A DNA stretch of 64,000 bases from Calliopsis andreniformis (lineage: Eukaryota > Arthropoda > Insecta > Hymenoptera > Andrenidae). The DNA is taken from contig NW_027480507.1 in assembly GCF_051401765.1 (NCBI RefSeq), positions 1,116,001 through 1,180,000 on the forward strand. Direction: 5' to 3'. Shown here one piece after another: positions 41,383 through 55,036 of this stretch. A model generated the notes under the pieces. It saw nothing but the letters and a program-made list of their open reading frames with translations, did not search any database and had not been told where the DNA came from. A program made the position numbers and the translations under genes. The number at the start of each line of letters is the position of its first letter. Position 1 is the stretch's first letter.

Positions 41383-43350
41383 ATCTTCAATCCCCAATCC
41401 TCAATCCTCAATCCCCAATCATCAATCTTCAATCCTCAATACTCAATCTTCAATCCTCAATCCTCAATCCTCAATCCTCAATCCTCAATCCTCAATCCTC
41501 AACCGTCAACATTCAATCCTCAGTACTCAATCTTCAATCCTCAATCCTCAATCCTCAATCCTCAATCCTCATTCTTCAATACTCAATACCCAATCCTCAA
41601 TATTCAATCCTCAATCCTCATTCCTCAATCCTCAATCTTCAATCCTCAATCCTCAATCCTCAATCCTCAGCCCTCATTCTTCAATCCTCAATACCCAATC
41701 CTCAATCTTCAATCCTCAATCCTCAATCCTCAATTCTCAGTCCTCAATCCTCAGTCCTCAGACCTTAAACCTCAATCCTCAACCCTCAGCCCTCATCCTC
41801 AATCCTCAATACTCAATCCTCAATCCTCCATCTTCAATCCTCAATACTCAATCTTCAATAATCAATCCTCAATTCTCAATCCTCAATACTCAATCCTCAA
41901 TCGTCAGTCCTCAATCCCCAATCCTCAATCTTCAATCCTCAATCCTCAATCCTCAATCCTCAATACTCAACCTTCAATCCTCAATACTCAAGCTTCAATC
42001 CTCAACCCTCAATCCTCAATCCTCAATCCTCAATCCTCAATCCTCAATTTTCAATCCTCAATACTCAATCTTCAATCCTCAATCCTCAATCCTCAATCCT
42101 CAATCGTCAGTCTTCAATCCTCAATACTCAATCTTCAATCCTCAAACCTCAATCCTCAATCCTCAATCCTCAACCCTCAATCCTCAATCCTCATTCTTCA
42201 ATCCTCAACACCCAATCCTCAATCTTCAATCCTCAATCCTCAATCCTCAATCCTCAATCCTCAATCATCAATCCTCAATCATCAATCCTCTGTCCCAAAT
42301 CCTCAATCTTCAATACTCAATCCTCAATCCTCAATCTTCAATCCCCAATACTCAATCTTCAATCCTCAATCCCCAATCCTCGATCCTCAATCCTCAATCC
42401 TCAATCCTCAGTCCTCAGTCCTCAACCATCAATCCTGAATCCTCAATCCTGCATCCTCAATCTTCAGCCCTCTGTCCTCAACAATCAGTTGTCAATCCTC
42501 AATCTTCAATACTCAATCGTCAATCCTCAGTCCTCAATCCTCAATCCTCAATTCTCGTTCCTCAATCCTCATTCTTCAATCCTCAATACCCAATCCTCAA
42601 TCTTCAATCCTCAATCCTCAATCCTCAATTCTCAGTCCTCAATCCTCAGTCCTCAGTCCTCAAACCTCAATCCTCTACCCTCAGCCCTCATCCTCAATCC
42701 TCAATCCTCAATCCTCAATCCTCAATCTTCAATCCTCAATACTCAATCTTCAATAGTCAATCCTCGATTCTCAATCCTCAATACTCAATCCTCAATCGTC
42801 AGTCCTCAATCCCCAATGCTCAATCTTCAATCCTCAATCCTCAATCCTCAATCCTCAATCCTCAATCCTCAATCCTCAACCGTCAACATTCAATCCTCAG
42901 TACTCAATCTTCAATCCTCATTCCTCAATCCTCAATCCTCAATCCTCATTCTTCAATACTCCATACCCAATCCTCAATATTCAATCCTCAATCCTCGATC
43001 CTCAATCCTCAATCTTCAATCCTCAATCCTCAATCCTCAATCCTCAATCCTCAATCTTCAATCCTCAATCATCAATCCTCAGTCCTCAATCCTCATTCTT
43101 CAATCCTCAATACCCAATCCTCAATCTTCAATCCTCAACCCTCAATCCTCAATCCTCAATCCTCAATCATCAATCCGCAATCATCAATCCTCAGTCCCAA
43201 ATCCTCAATCTTCAATACTCAATCCTCAATCCTCAATCTTCAATCCCCAATACTCAATCTTCAATCCTCAATCCCAAATCCTCAATCCTCAATCCTCAAT
43301 CCTCAATCCTCAATCCTCAATCCTCAGTCCTCAGTCCTCAACCATGAGTC
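41381..43350. repeat. Block shared with 45.0-46.9 kb
   Basis: CAGACCTTAAACC (41759 and 45379) and CCTCTGTCCCAAATCC (about 42288 and 45908) give offset 3,620. From the landmark head (42479 and 46043) the offset is 3,564, so 56 bp, eight heptamers, is missing from the right copy. The variant CTCTGTCCC, in place of the usual CTCAGTCCC, is private to this pair. Confidence 0.72.
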
Positions 43351-44360
43351 CTGAATCCTCAATCCTGCATCCTCAATCTTCAGCCCTCTGTCCTCAACAA
43401 TCAGTTGTCAATCCTCAAACTTCAATCCTCAATCCCCAATCCTCAATCCTCAATCCTCAATCCTGAATCCTCAACCCTCAGACCTCAAACATCAATACAC
43501 AGCCCTCAGTCCTCGTCCTCAATCCACAACCATCAATCCTCAATCCTCAATCTTCAATCATCAATATTCAATCTTCAGTCCTCAATCCTCAATGTTCAAT
43601 CCGCAATACCCTATCCTCAATCTTGAATCCTCAATCCTCTGTCCTCAATCCTCAATCCTCGATCCTCAATCCTCAATCCTCAGTCCTCAAAACTCAAACC
43701 TGAATACTCAAACCTGAATCCTCAACCTTCAGAACTCAGTCCTCAACAATCAGTTGTCAATTCTCAATCCTCAATAGAATATAATCAATTCACAGATTTC
43801 AATACTCAATACTCAATCTGCAGTCTTCAAATCTCTATCCACAAACGTCAATTCTCATCATTCAACCCTCAACACTGAGTCCCCAATCCTCAATCTTCAA
43901 TCCTCAATCCTCAATCCTCAATCCTCAATCCTCAATCTTCAATCCTCAATACTCAATCTTCAATCCTCCATTCTCAATCCTCAATCCTCAATCCTCAATC
44001 CTCAATCGCCAGGCTTCAATCCTCAATACTCATCCTCAATCCTCAATCCTCAATCCTCAACGCTCAATCCTCAATCCTCAATCCTCAACCCTCAATCTTC
44101 AATCCTCAGTACTCCTTCTGCAATCCTCAATCCTCAGTCCTCAATCCTCAATCCTCATCCTTCAATCCTCAATACCCAATCCTCAATCTTCAATCCTCAA
44201 TCCTCAACCCTCAATCCTCAATCCTCATTCTTCAATCCTCAACACCCAATCCTCAATCTTCAATCCTCAATCCTCAATCCTCAATCCTCAGACCTCAATC
44301 CTCAATCTTCAATACTCAATACTCAATCTTCAATCCTCAATCCTCAATCCTCAATCCTCA
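43351..44360. repeat. One of four copies of a 0.9-kb landmark block
   Basis: The string TCGCCAGGCTTC occurs near 44005, 50350, 56500 and 61528 and nowhere else that I found. Offsets are 6,345 (to 49.77-50.71 kb) and 11,178 onward. Shared private markers include CAACGCTCAATCC and CAGTACTCCTTCTGC. The third copy (about 55.9-56.9 kb) carries many single-base insertions. Confidence 0.75.
43744..43880. repeat. Composite landmark, GTTGTC type with TATAATC tail
   Basis: Head at 43744, tail from 43773 with TAGAATATAATCAATTC and CCACAAACGTC. Founding member by position of the four-copy 0.9-kb block. Confidence 0.8.
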
Positions 44361-46900
44361 TTCTTCAATCCTCAACACCCAATCCTCAATCTTCAATCCT
44401 CAATCCTCAATCCTCAATCCTCAATCCTCAGTCTTCAATCCTCCATACTCAATCTGCAATCTTCAATCCTCAATCCTCAATCCTCAATCCTCATTCTTCA
44501 ATCCTCAATTCCCAATCCTCAATCTTCAATCCTCAACCCTCAACCCTCAATCCTCAATTCTCAAACCTCAATCCTCAATTCTCAATCCTCGACCCTCAGT
44601 CCTCAGTCCTCAAACCTCAATCCTCAACCCTCAGCCTGCATCCTCAATCCTCAATCCTCCACCTTCAATCCTCAATCCTCAATCCTCAGGCCTCAATCCT
44701 CAATCCTGAATCCTCAGTCCTCAAACCACAATCCTGAATCCTCAATCCTGAATCCTCATTCTTCAGACATCTGACCTCAACTATCCGACGTCAATCCTCA
44801 ATCCTCAATAGAATATCATCAATTCACAGTTTTCAATGCTCAGTACTCAATCTGCAATCTTCAAGTCTCTATCCACAACATCAATTCTCATCACTCAACA
44901 CTCAACACTCAGTCCCCAATCCTCAATCTTCAATCCTCAATCCTCAATCCGCAATCCTCAATCCTCAATCTTCAATCCTCAATACTCAATCTTCAATCCT
45001 CAATCTTCAATCCCCAATCCTCAATCCTCAATCCCCAATCATCAATCTTCAATCCTCAATACTCAATCTTCAATCCTCAATCCTCAATCCTCAATCCTCA
45101 ATCCTCAATCCTCAATCCTCAACCGTCAACATTCAATCCTCAGTACTCGATCTTCAATCCTCAATCCTCAATCCTCAATCCTCAATCCTCATTCTTCAAT
45201 ACTCAATACCCAATCCTCAATATTCAATCCTCAATCCTCGATCCTCAATCCTCAATCTTCAATCCTCAATCCTCAATCCTCAATCCTCAACCCTCATTCT
45301 TCAATCCTCAATACCCAATCCTCAATCTTCAATCCTCAATCCTCAACCCTCAATTCTCAGTCCTCAATCCTCAGTCCTCAGACCTTAAACCTCAATCCTC
45401 AACCCTCAGCCCTCATCCTCAATCCTCAATCCTCAATCCTCAATCCTCCATCTTCAATCCTCAATACTCAATCTTCAATAATCAATCCTCAATTCTCAAT
45501 CCTCAATACTCAATCCTCAATCGTCAGTCCTCAATCCCCAATCCTCAATCTTCAATCCTCAATCCTCAATCCTCAATCCTCAATACTCAACCTTCAATCC
45601 TCAATACTCAAGCTTCAATCCTCAACCCTCAATCCTCAATCCTCAATCCTCAATCCTCAATCCTCAATTTTCAATCCTCAATACTCAATCTTCAATCCTC
45701 AATCCTCAATCCTCAATCCTCAATCGTCAGTCTTCAATCCTCAATACTCAATCTTCAATCCTCAAACCTCAATCCTCAATCCTCAATCCTCAACCCTCAA
45801 TCCTCAATCCTCATTCTTCAATCCTCAACACCCAATCCTCAATCTTCAATCCTTAATCCTCAATCCTCAATCCTCAATCCTCAATCATCAATCCTCAATC
45901 ATCAATCCTCTGTCCCAAATCCTCAATCTTCAATACTCAATCCTCAATCCTCAATCTTCAATCCCCAATACTCAATCTTCAATCCTCAATCCCCAATCCT
46001 GAATCCTCAATCCCGCATCCTCAATCTTCAGCCCTCTGTCCTCAACAATCAGTTGTCAATCCTCAATCTTCAATACTCAATCGTCAATCCTCAGTCCTCA
46101 ATCCTCAATCCTCAATTCTCGTTCCTCAATCCTCATTCTTCAATCCTCAATACCCAATCCTCAATCTTCAATCCTCAATCCTCAATCCTCAATTCTCAGT
46201 CCTCAATCCTCAGTCCTCAGTCCTCAAACCTCAATCCTCTACCCTCAGCCCTCATCCTCAATCCTCAATCCTCAATCCTCAATCCTCAATCTTCAATCCT
46301 CAATACTCAATCTTCAATAGTCAATCCTCAATTCTCAATCCTCAATACTCAATCCTCAATCGTCAGTCCTCAATCCCCAATGCTCAATCTTCAATCCTCA
46401 ATCCTCAATCCTCAATCCTCAATCCTCAATCTTCAATCTTCAATACTCAAACTTCAATCCTCAATCCTCAATCCTCAATCCTCAATCCTCAATCCTCAAT
46501 CCTCAATTTTCAATCCTCAATACTCAATCTTCAATCCTCAATCCTCAATCCTCAATCCTCAATCCTCAGTCGTCAGTCTTCAATCCTCAATGCTCAATCT
46601 TCAATCCTCAATCCTCAATCTTCAATCCTCAATCATCAATCCTCAGTCCTCAATCCTCATTCTTCAATCCTCAATACCCAATCCTCAATCTTCAATCCTC
46701 AACCCTCAATCCTCAATCCTCAATCCTCAATCATCAATCCGCAATCATCAATCCTCAGTCCCAAATCCTCAATCTTCAATACTCAATCCTCAATCCTCAA
46801 TCTTCAATCCCCAATACTCAATCTTCAATCCTCAGTCCCAAATCCTCAATCCTCAATCCTCAATTCTCAATCCTCAGTCCTCAGTCCTCAACCATGAATC
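44361..46900. repeat. Composite of the 8,087- and 3,620-offset blocks
   Basis: 44,754-45,700 follows 36,667-37,600 at offset 8,087, including the full composite landmark. 45.0-46.0 kb also follows 41.38-42.38 kb at offset 3,620. The stretch 44,361-44,750 is ordinary heptamers with CAACACCC and CCTCCACCTTC variants. Confidence 0.65.
44754..44913. repeat. Composite landmark, GACGTC type
   Basis: Partner of 36667-36826 at offset 8,087, sharing the CCACAACATC deletion. Confidence 0.8.
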
Positions 46901-47330
46901 CTGAATCCTCAATCCTGCATCATCAATCTTCAGCCCTCTGTCCTCAACAATCAGTTGTCAATCCTCAATCTTCAATACTCAATCGTCAATCCTCAGTCCT
47001 CAATCCTCAATCCTCGATTCTCGTTCCTCAATCCTCAATCCTCAACCCTCAGTCCTCATCCTCAATTCTCAATTCTCAATCCTCAATCCTCAATCCTCAA
47101 TCTTGTATCCTCAATAATCAATCTCCAATCCTAGATCCTCAATCCACAACCCTCAATCCTCAATCCTCAATCTTCAATCATCGATATTCAATCTTCAATC
47201 CTCAATCCTCAATCCTCAATCCTCAATCCTCAATCCTCAATCTTTAATCCTCAATCCTCAATCTTCAATCTTCAATCCTCAACCCTCAATCCTCAATCCT
47301 CAACCCTCATTCTTCAATCCTCAATACCCT
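46901..47330. repeat. Heptamer spacer related to 28.6-28.85 kb
   Basis: CGATTCTCGTTCC at 47014 and 28614, followed by CAATAATCAATCTCC and TAGATCCTCAATCC in both places, gives offset 18,400. It holds a head at 46945 and no gene-like signal. Confidence 0.55.
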
Positions 47331-50088
47331 ATCCTCAATCTTCAATCCTCAATCCTCAATCCTCAATTCTCAGTCCTCCATCCTCAGACCTCAGTCCTCA
47401 AACCTCAATCCTCAACCCTCCGCCCTCATCCTCAATCCTCAATCCTCAATCCTCAATCCTCCATCTTCAATCCTCAATACTCAATCTTCAATAATCAATC
47501 CTCAATTCTCAATCCTCAATACTCAATCCTCAATCGTCAGTCCTCAATCCCCAATCCTCAATCTTCAATCCTCAGTCCTCAATCCTCAATCCTCAATCCT
47601 CAACCTTCAATCCTCAATACTCAAACTTCAATCCTCAACCCTCAATCCTCAATCCTCAATCCTCAATCCTCAATCCTCAGTCCTCAAAACTCAGTCTTCC
47701 ATCCCCAATCCTCAATCCTCAATCCTCAATCCTCATTCTTCAACCCTCAACACCCAATCCTCAATCTTCAATCCTCAATCCTCAATCCTCAATTCTCAAT
47801 ACTCAATCCTCAATCCTCAGACCTCAAACATCAATACTCAACCCTCAGTCCTCGTCCTCAATCCACAACACTCAATCCTCGATCCTCAATCTTCAATCAT
47901 CAATATTCAATCTTCAGTCCTCAATCCTCAATCCTCAATCCTCAATCCTCAACCCTCAATGTTCAATCCGCAATACCCAATCCTCCATCTTCAATCCTCA
48001 ATCCTCAATCCTCAATCCACAATCCTCGATCCTCAATCCTCAATCCTCAATCTTCAATACTCAATCCTCAATCCTCAGACCTCAATCCTCAATCTTCAAT
48101 CCTCAATACTCAATCTTCAATCCTCAATCCTCAATCCTCAATCCTCAATCCTCATTCTTCAATCCTCAACACCCAATCCTCAATCTTCAACCCTCAATCC
48201 TCAATCCTCAATTCTCAATACTCAATCCTCAATCCTCAGACCTCAAACATCAATACTCAACCCTCAGTCCTCGTCCTCAATCCACAACCCTCAATCCTCG
48301 ATCCTCAATCTTCAATCATCGATATTCAATCTTCAATCCTCAATCCTCAATCCTCAATACTCAATCCTCATTCTTCAATCATCAATACCCAATCCTCAAT
48401 CTTCAATCCTCAATCCTCAATCCTCAATCCTCAATCCTCAACCTTCAATCCTCAATACTCAAACTTCAATCCTCAACCCTCAATCCTCAATCCTCAATCC
48501 TCAATCCTCAATTTTCAATCCTCAATACTCAATCTTCAATCCTCAATCCTCAATCCTCAATCCTCAATCGTCAGTCTTCAATCCTCAATACTCAATCTTC
48601 AATCCTCAAACCTCAATCCTCAATCCTCAATCCTCAACCCTCAATCCTCAATCCTCATTCTTCAATCCTCAACACCCAATCCTCAATCCTCAATCCTCAG
48701 TCCTCAGTCCTCAACCATCAATCCTGAATCCTCAATCCTGCATCCTCAATCTTCAGCCCTCTGTCCTCAACAATCAGTTGTCAATCCTCAATCTTCAATA
48801 CTCAATCGTCAATCCACAGTCCTCAATCCTCAATCCTCAATTCTCGTTCCTCAATCCTCATTCTTCAATCCTCAATACCCAATCCTCGATCTTCAATCCT
48901 CAATCCTCAATCCTCAATTCTCAGTCCTCAATCCTCAGTCCTCAGTCCTCAAACCTCAATCCTCTACCCTCAGCCCTCATCCTCAATCCTCAATCCTCAA
49001 TCCTCAATCCTCAATCTTCAATCCTCAATACTCAATCTTCAATAGTCAATCCTCAATTCTCAATCATCAATACTCAATCCTCAATCGTCAGTCCTCAATC
49101 CCCAATCCTCAATCTTCAATCCTCAATCCTCAATCCTCAATCCTCAATCCTCAATCTTCAATCCTCAATACTCAAACTTCAATCCTCAATCCTCAATACT
49201 GAATCCTCAATCCTCAATCCTCAATCCTCAATTTTCAACCCTCAATACTCAATCTTCAATCCTCAATGCTCAATCCTCAATCCTCAATCCTCAGTCGTCA
49301 GTCTTCAATCCTCAATGCTCAATCTTCAATCCTCAATCCTCAATCTTCAATCCTCAATCATCAATCCTCAGTCCTCAATCCTCATTCTTCAACCCTCAAT
49401 ACCCAATCCTCAATCTTCAATCCTCAACCCTCAATCCTCAATCCTCAATCCTCAATCATCAATCCGCAATCATCAATCCTCAGTCCCAAATCCTCAATCT
49501 TCAATACTCAATCCTCAATCCTCAATCTTCAATCCCCAATACTCAATCTTCAATCCTCAATCCCAAATCCTCAATCCTCAATCCTCAATCCTCAATCCTC
49601 AATCCTCAGTCCTCAGTCCTCAACCATGAATCCTGAATCCTCAATCCTGCATCCCCAATCTTCAGCCCTCTGTCCTCAACAATCAGTTGTCAATCCTCAA
49701 TCTTCAATACTCAATCGTCAATCCTCAATCCTCAATCCTCAATCTTCAATCCTCAATACTCAAACTTCAATCCTCAATCCCCAATCCTCAATCCTCAATC
49801 CTCAATCCTGAATCCTCAACCCTCAGACCTCAAATATCAATACACAGCCCTCAGTCCTCGTCCTCAATCCACAACCATCAATCCTCAATCCTCAATCTTC
49901 AATCATCAATATTCAATCTTCAGTCCTCAATCCTCAATGTTCAATCCGCAATACCCTATCCTCAATCTTGAATCCTCAATCCTCTGTCCTCAATCCTCAA
50001 TCCTCGATCCTCAATCCTCAATCCTCAGTCCTCAAAACTCAAACCTGAATACTCAAACCTGAATCCTCAACCTTCAGAACTCAGTCCT

Positions 50089-50225
50089 CAACAATCAGTT
50101 GTCAATTCTCAATCCTCAATAGAATATAATCAATTCACAGATTTCAATACTCAATACTCAATCTGCAGTCTTCAAATCTCTATCCACAAACGTCAATTCT
50201 CATCATTCAACCCTCAACACTGAGT
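50089..50225. repeat. Composite landmark, GTTGTC type with TATAATC tail
   Basis: Head at 50089, tail from 50118; partner of 43744 at offset 6,345 and of 61267 at offset 11,178. Confidence 0.8.
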
Positions 50226-50976
50226 CCCCAATCCTCAATCTTCAATCCTCAATCCTCAATCCTCAATCCTCAATCCTCAATCTTCAATCCTCAATACTCA
50301 ATCTTCAATCCTCCATTCTCAATCCTCAATCCTCAATCCTCAATCCTCAATCGCCAGGCTTCAATCCTCAATACTCATCCTCAATCCTCAATCCTCAATC
50401 CTCAACGCTCAATCCTCAATCCTCAATCCTCAACCCTCAATCTTCAATCCTCAGTACTCCTTCTGCAATCCTCAATCCTCAGTCCTCAATCCTCAATCCT
50501 CATCCTTCAATCCTCAATACCCAATCCTCAATCTTCAATCCTCAATCCTCAACCCTCAATCCTCAATCCTCATTCTTCAATCCTCAACACCCAATCCTCA
50601 ATCTTCAATCCTCAATCCTCAATCCTCAATCCTCAGACCTCAATCCTCAATCTTCAATACTCAATACTCAATCTTCAATCCTCAATCCTCAATCCTCAAT
50701 CCTCATTCTTCAATCCTCAACACCCAATCCTCAATCTTCAATCCTCAATCCTCAATCCTCAATTCTCAATCCTCAATCCTCAATCCTCAGACCTCAAACA
50801 TGAATACTCAACCATCAGTCCTCGTCCTCAATCCACAACCCTCAATCCTCGATCCTCAATCTTCAATCATCAATATTCAATCTTCAATCCTCAATCCTCA
50901 ATCCTCAATACTCAATCCTCAATCCACAATCCTCAATCCTCAATACTCATCCATCAATCCTCAATTCTCAATACTC

Positions 50977-51030
50977 AATAGAATATCCTGAATTCTCAGG
51001 ATTCAATACTCAAACCTCAACACTCAACCC
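50977..51030. repeat. Hairpin tail with GAATTC core
   Basis: TAGAATATCCTGAATTC then TCAGGATTC. Arms ATCCTGA (50985-50991) and TCAGGAT (50996-51002) flank the loop ATTC. No head precedes it. Confidence 0.8.
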
Positions 51031-52966
51031 ACAATCCTCAATCCTCAATCCTCAATCCTCAATTTTCAATCCTCAATACTCAGTCTTCAATCCTCCATCC
51101 TCAATCCTCAATCCTCAATCCTCAATCCTCAATCGTCAGGCTTCAATCCTCAATAATCAATCTTCAATCCTCAATCCTCAATCCTCACTCCTCAATCCTC
51201 ATTCTTCAATCCTCAATAACCAATCCTCAATGTTCAATCTTCAACCATCAATCCTCAATTCTCAATCCTCAATCCTCAGTCCTCAGACCTCAAACGTCAA
51301 TCCTCAACACTCAGCACTCATCCTCAATCCTCAATCATCAATCCTCAGTCCCAAATCCTCAATCTTCAATACTCAATACTCAATCCTCAATCTTCAATCC
51401 CCAATACTCAATCTTCAATCCTCAATACCCAATCCTCAATCTTCAATCCTCAATCCTCAATCCTCAATCCTCAATCCTCAATCCTCATTCTTCAATCCTC
51501 AACACCCAATCCTCAATCTTCAATCCTCAATCCTCAATCCTCAGACCTCAATCCTCAATCATCAATACTCAATACTCAATCTTCAATCCTCAATCCTCAA
51601 TCCTCAATCCTCAATCCTCAATCCTCAATCCTCATTCTTCAATCCTCAACCTTCAATCCTCAATCCTCAATGCTCAACACTCAATCCTCAATCTTCAATC
51701 CCCAATTCTCAATCTTCAATCCTCAATCCTCAGTCCTCAGTCCTCAATCCTCAATTCTCAATCCTCAATCCTCCATCCTCAGACCTCAAACATCAATACT
51801 CAACCCTCAGTCCTCGTCCTCAATCCACAACCCTCAATCCTCGATCCTCAATCTTTAATCATCAATATTCAATCGTCAATACTCAATCCTCAATCCTCAA
51901 TCCTCAATCCTCAATCCTGAATCCTCAATCCTCAATCCTCAATTTTCAATCCTCAATACTCAATCTTCAATCCTCAATCCTCAATCCTCAATTCTCAATC
52001 CTCAATCGTCAGTCTTCAATCCTCAATACTCAATCTTCAATCCTCAATCCTCAATCCTCAATCCTCAATCCTCAATCCTCATTCTTCAACCGACAATACC
52101 GAATCCTCAATCCTCAATCCTCAATCCTCAATCCTCAATTCTCAATTCTCAATCCTCAATCCTCAGACCTCAAACATCAATACTCAACCCTCAGTCCTCG
52201 TCCTCAATCCACAACCATCAATCCTCAATGCTCAATCTTCAATCATCAATATTCGATCTTCAGTCCTCAAACCTCAATCCTCAATCCTCAGTCCTCAATC
52301 TTCAATCCTCATTCTTCAATCCTCAACACCCAATCCTCAATCTTCAATCCTCAATCCTCAATCCTCAATTCTCAATACTCAATCCTCAATCCTCAGACCT
52401 CAAACATCAATACTCAACCCTCAGTCCTCGTCCTCAATCCACAACACTCAATCCTCGATCCTCAATCTTCAATCATCAATATTCAATCTTCAGTCCTCAA
52501 TCCTCAATCCTCAATCCTCAATCCTCAACCCTCAATGTTCAATCCGCAATACCCAATCCTCCATCTTCAATCCTCAATCCTCAATCCTCAATCCACAATC
52601 CTCGATCCTCAATCCTCAATCCTCAGTCCTCAAAGCTCAAACCTGAATCCTCAATCCTGAATCCTCAACCCTCAGACCTCAAACATCAATACACAGCCCT
52701 CAGTCCTCGTCCTCAATCCACAACCATCAATCCTCAATCCTCAATCTTCAATCGTCAATATTCAATCTTCAGTCCTCAATCCTCAATCCTCAATGTTCAA
52801 TCCGCAATACCCTATCCTCAATCTTCAATCCTCAATCCTCTATCCTCAATCCTCAATCCTCGATCCTCAATCCTCAATCCTCGATCCTTAATCCTCAGTC
52901 CTCGGTCCTCAAAACTCAAACCTGAATACTCAAACCTTAATCCTCAACCTTCAGAACTCAGTCCTC

Positions 52967-53101
52967 AACAATCAGTTGTCAATTCTCAATACTCAATAGA
53001 ATATAATCAATTCACAGTTTTCAATACTCAATACTCAATCTGCAATCTTCAAATCTCTATCCACAAACGTCAATTCTCATCAGTCAACCCTCAACACTCA
53101 G
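52967..53101. repeat. Composite landmark, GTTGTC type with TATAATC tail
   Basis: Head at 52967, tail from 52995. Differs from the neighbouring copies in CACAGTTTTC and CATCAGTCAACC, so it is a diverged member. Confidence 0.8.
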
Positions 53102-53770
53102 TCCCCAATCCTCAATCTTCAATCCTCAATCCTCAATACTCAATCCTCAATCCTCAATCTTCAATCCTCAATACTCAATCTTCAATCCTCCATTCTCAAT
53201 CCTCAATCCTCAATCCTCAATCCTCAACACTCAATCTTCAATCCTCAGTACTCAATCTGCAATCCTCAATCCCCAGTCCTCAATCCTCAATCCTCATTCC
53301 TCAATCCTCAATACCCAATCCTCAATCTTCAATCCTCAATCCTCAAACCTCAATCCTCAATCGTCATTCTTCAATCCTCAATCCTCAAACCTCAATCCTC
53401 AATCCTCATTCTTCAATCCTCAACACCCAATCCTCAATCTTCAATCCTCAATCTTCAATCCTCAGACCTCAATCCTCAATCTTCAATCCTCAATACTCAA
53501 TCTTCAATCCTCAACACCCTATCCTCAATCTTCAATCCTCAATCCTCAATCCTCAATTCTCAATCCTCAATCCTCCATCCTCAGACCTCAAACATCAATC
53601 CTCAACCCTCAGTCCTCGTCCTCAATCCACAACCCTCAATCCTCGATCCTCAATCTTCAATCATCAATATTCAATCTTCAATCCTCAATCCTCAATCCTC
53701 AATACTCAATCCTCAATCCACAATCCTCAATCCTCAATACTCATCCATCAATACTCAATTCTCAATACTC

Positions 53771-53824
53771 AATAGAATATCCTGAATTCTCAGGATTCAA
53801 TACTCAAACCTCAACACTCAACCC
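53771..53824. repeat. Hairpin tail with GAATTC core
   Basis: Same element; arms at 53779-53785 and 53790-53796. Confidence 0.8.
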
Positions 53825-53935
53825 TCAATTCTCAATCCTCAATCCTCAATCCTCAATTTTCAATCCTCGATACTCAATTTTCAATCCTCCATCCTCAATC
53901 CTCAATCCTCAATCCTCAATCCTCAATCGTCAGGC

Positions 53936-54490
53936 TTCAATCCTCAATACTCAATCTTCAATCCTCAATCATCAATCCTCACTCCTCGATCCTCATTCTT
54001 CAATCCTCAATACCCAATCCTCAATGTTCAATCTTCAACCCTCGGTCCTCAATTCTCAATCCTCAATCCTCAGTCCTCAGACCTCAAACCTCAATCCTCA
54101 ACCCTCAGCACTCATACTCAGTCCTCAATCCTCAATCTTCAATCCCCAATCCTCAATCCTCATGCCTCAATCCTCAATCCTGAATCCTCAGTCATGAAGC
54201 CTCAATCCTGAATACTCAATCCTGAATCCACAATCTTCAGACCTCAGACCTGAACAATCAGATGTCAATCCTCAATCCTCAATAGAATATCATCAATTCA
54301 CAGTTTTCAATGCTCAATACTCAATCTGCAATCTTCAAATTTCTATCCAGAAACATCAACTCTCACCACTCAACCCTCAACACTCAGTCCCCAATCCTCA
54401 ATCTTCAATCCTCAATCCTCAATCCTCAATCCTCAATCCTCAATACTCAATGCTCAATCCTCAATCCTCAATTCTCAACACTCAACCTTC
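53936..54490. repeat. Block repeated at 62,320-62,874 (offset 8,384)
   Basis: GATGTC-type landmark head at 54252 and 62636, and tail at 54281 and 62665, give offset 8,384. CTCATGCCTC and CAGTCATGAAGCC are private to the pair. Past about 54,490 the offset changes abruptly because of indels on this side. Confidence 0.75.
54252..54387. repeat. Composite landmark, GATGTC type
   Basis: Head GAACAATCAGATGTC at 54252, tail from 54281 with TATCATCAATTC and TTTCTATCCAGAAACATC. Its head is intermediate between the GTTGTC and GACGTC types. Confidence 0.8.
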
Positions 54491-54981
54491 AATCCTCAGT
54501 ACTCTCAATCCTCAATACCCAATCCTCAATCTTCAATCCTCAATCCTCAAACCTCAATCCTCAATCCTCATTCTTGAATCCTCAACACCCAATTCTCAAT
54601 CTTCAATCCTCAATCCTCAATCCCCAGACCTCAATCCTCAATCTTCAATCCTCAATACTCAATCTTCAATCCTCAATCCTCAGTCCCTCAATCCTCAATC
54701 CTCATTCTTCAATCCTCAACACCCAATCCTCAATCTTCAATCCTCAATCCTCTATCCTCAATTCTCAAACCTCAATCCTCCATCCTGAGACCTCAAACAT
54801 CAAATCCTCAAACCCACAGGTCCCCACGTCCTCAATCCACAACCCTCAATCCTCGATCCTCAATCTTCAATCATGAATGTTCAATCTTCAATCCTCAATC
54901 CTCAATCCTCAATACTCAATCCTCAATCCTCAATCCTCAATCCTCAATACTCAACCATCAATTCCTCAATTCTCAATACTC

Positions 54982-55036
54982 GATAGAATATCCTGAATTC
55001 TCAGGATTCAATACTCAAACCTCCAACACTCAACCC
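54982..55036. repeat. Hairpin tail with GAATTC core (GATAG variant)
   Basis: Begins CGATAG instead of CAATAG; arms at 54990-54996 and 55001-55007. One extra C in CCTCCAACACTC lies in the indel-dense zone. Confidence 0.78.

Larger units (their letters stand above)
47331..51142. repeat. 3.8-kb block, copy 1 (offset 11,178)
   Basis: Collinear with 58,509-62,320 at a constant offset of 11,178 (markers at 47959, 48768, 50118, 50977). Only a few substitutions are visible between the copies, such as TTTTCAACCC near 49235 against TTTTCAATCC, and GCATCCCCAATC near 49650 against GCATCCTCAATC. Includes two landmark heads without tails (48768, 49677), one with a tail (50089) and one hairpin tail (50977). 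Confidence 0.85.
51143..53935. repeat. Block absent from the second 3.8-kb copy
   Basis: 51,701-52,339 recurs at 57,870-58,508 at offset 6,169. 52.3-52.6 kb resembles 47.8-48.0 kb (marker AATGTTCAATCCGCAATACC at 52534 and 47958). Most of 51.1-53.9 kb is skipped in the right-hand copy, which jumps from the equivalent of 51,142 to 53,936. The CAGACCTCAAACATCAATAC marker is dense here (51780, 52164, 52394, 52673, 53582). Confidence 0.65.

Noticed and set aside
43754..43785. Promoter-like pair TTGTCA and TATAAT in the landmark, also at the 50089, 52967 and 61267 copies
   Set aside because: The spacer is 20 bases, longer than the usual 17. Homologous tails read TATCAT or TATCCT at that place, and no gene follows.
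50985..51002. Hairpin as a transcription terminator
   Set aside because: The stem is only 7 bp, no T-run follows, and there is no gene upstream.
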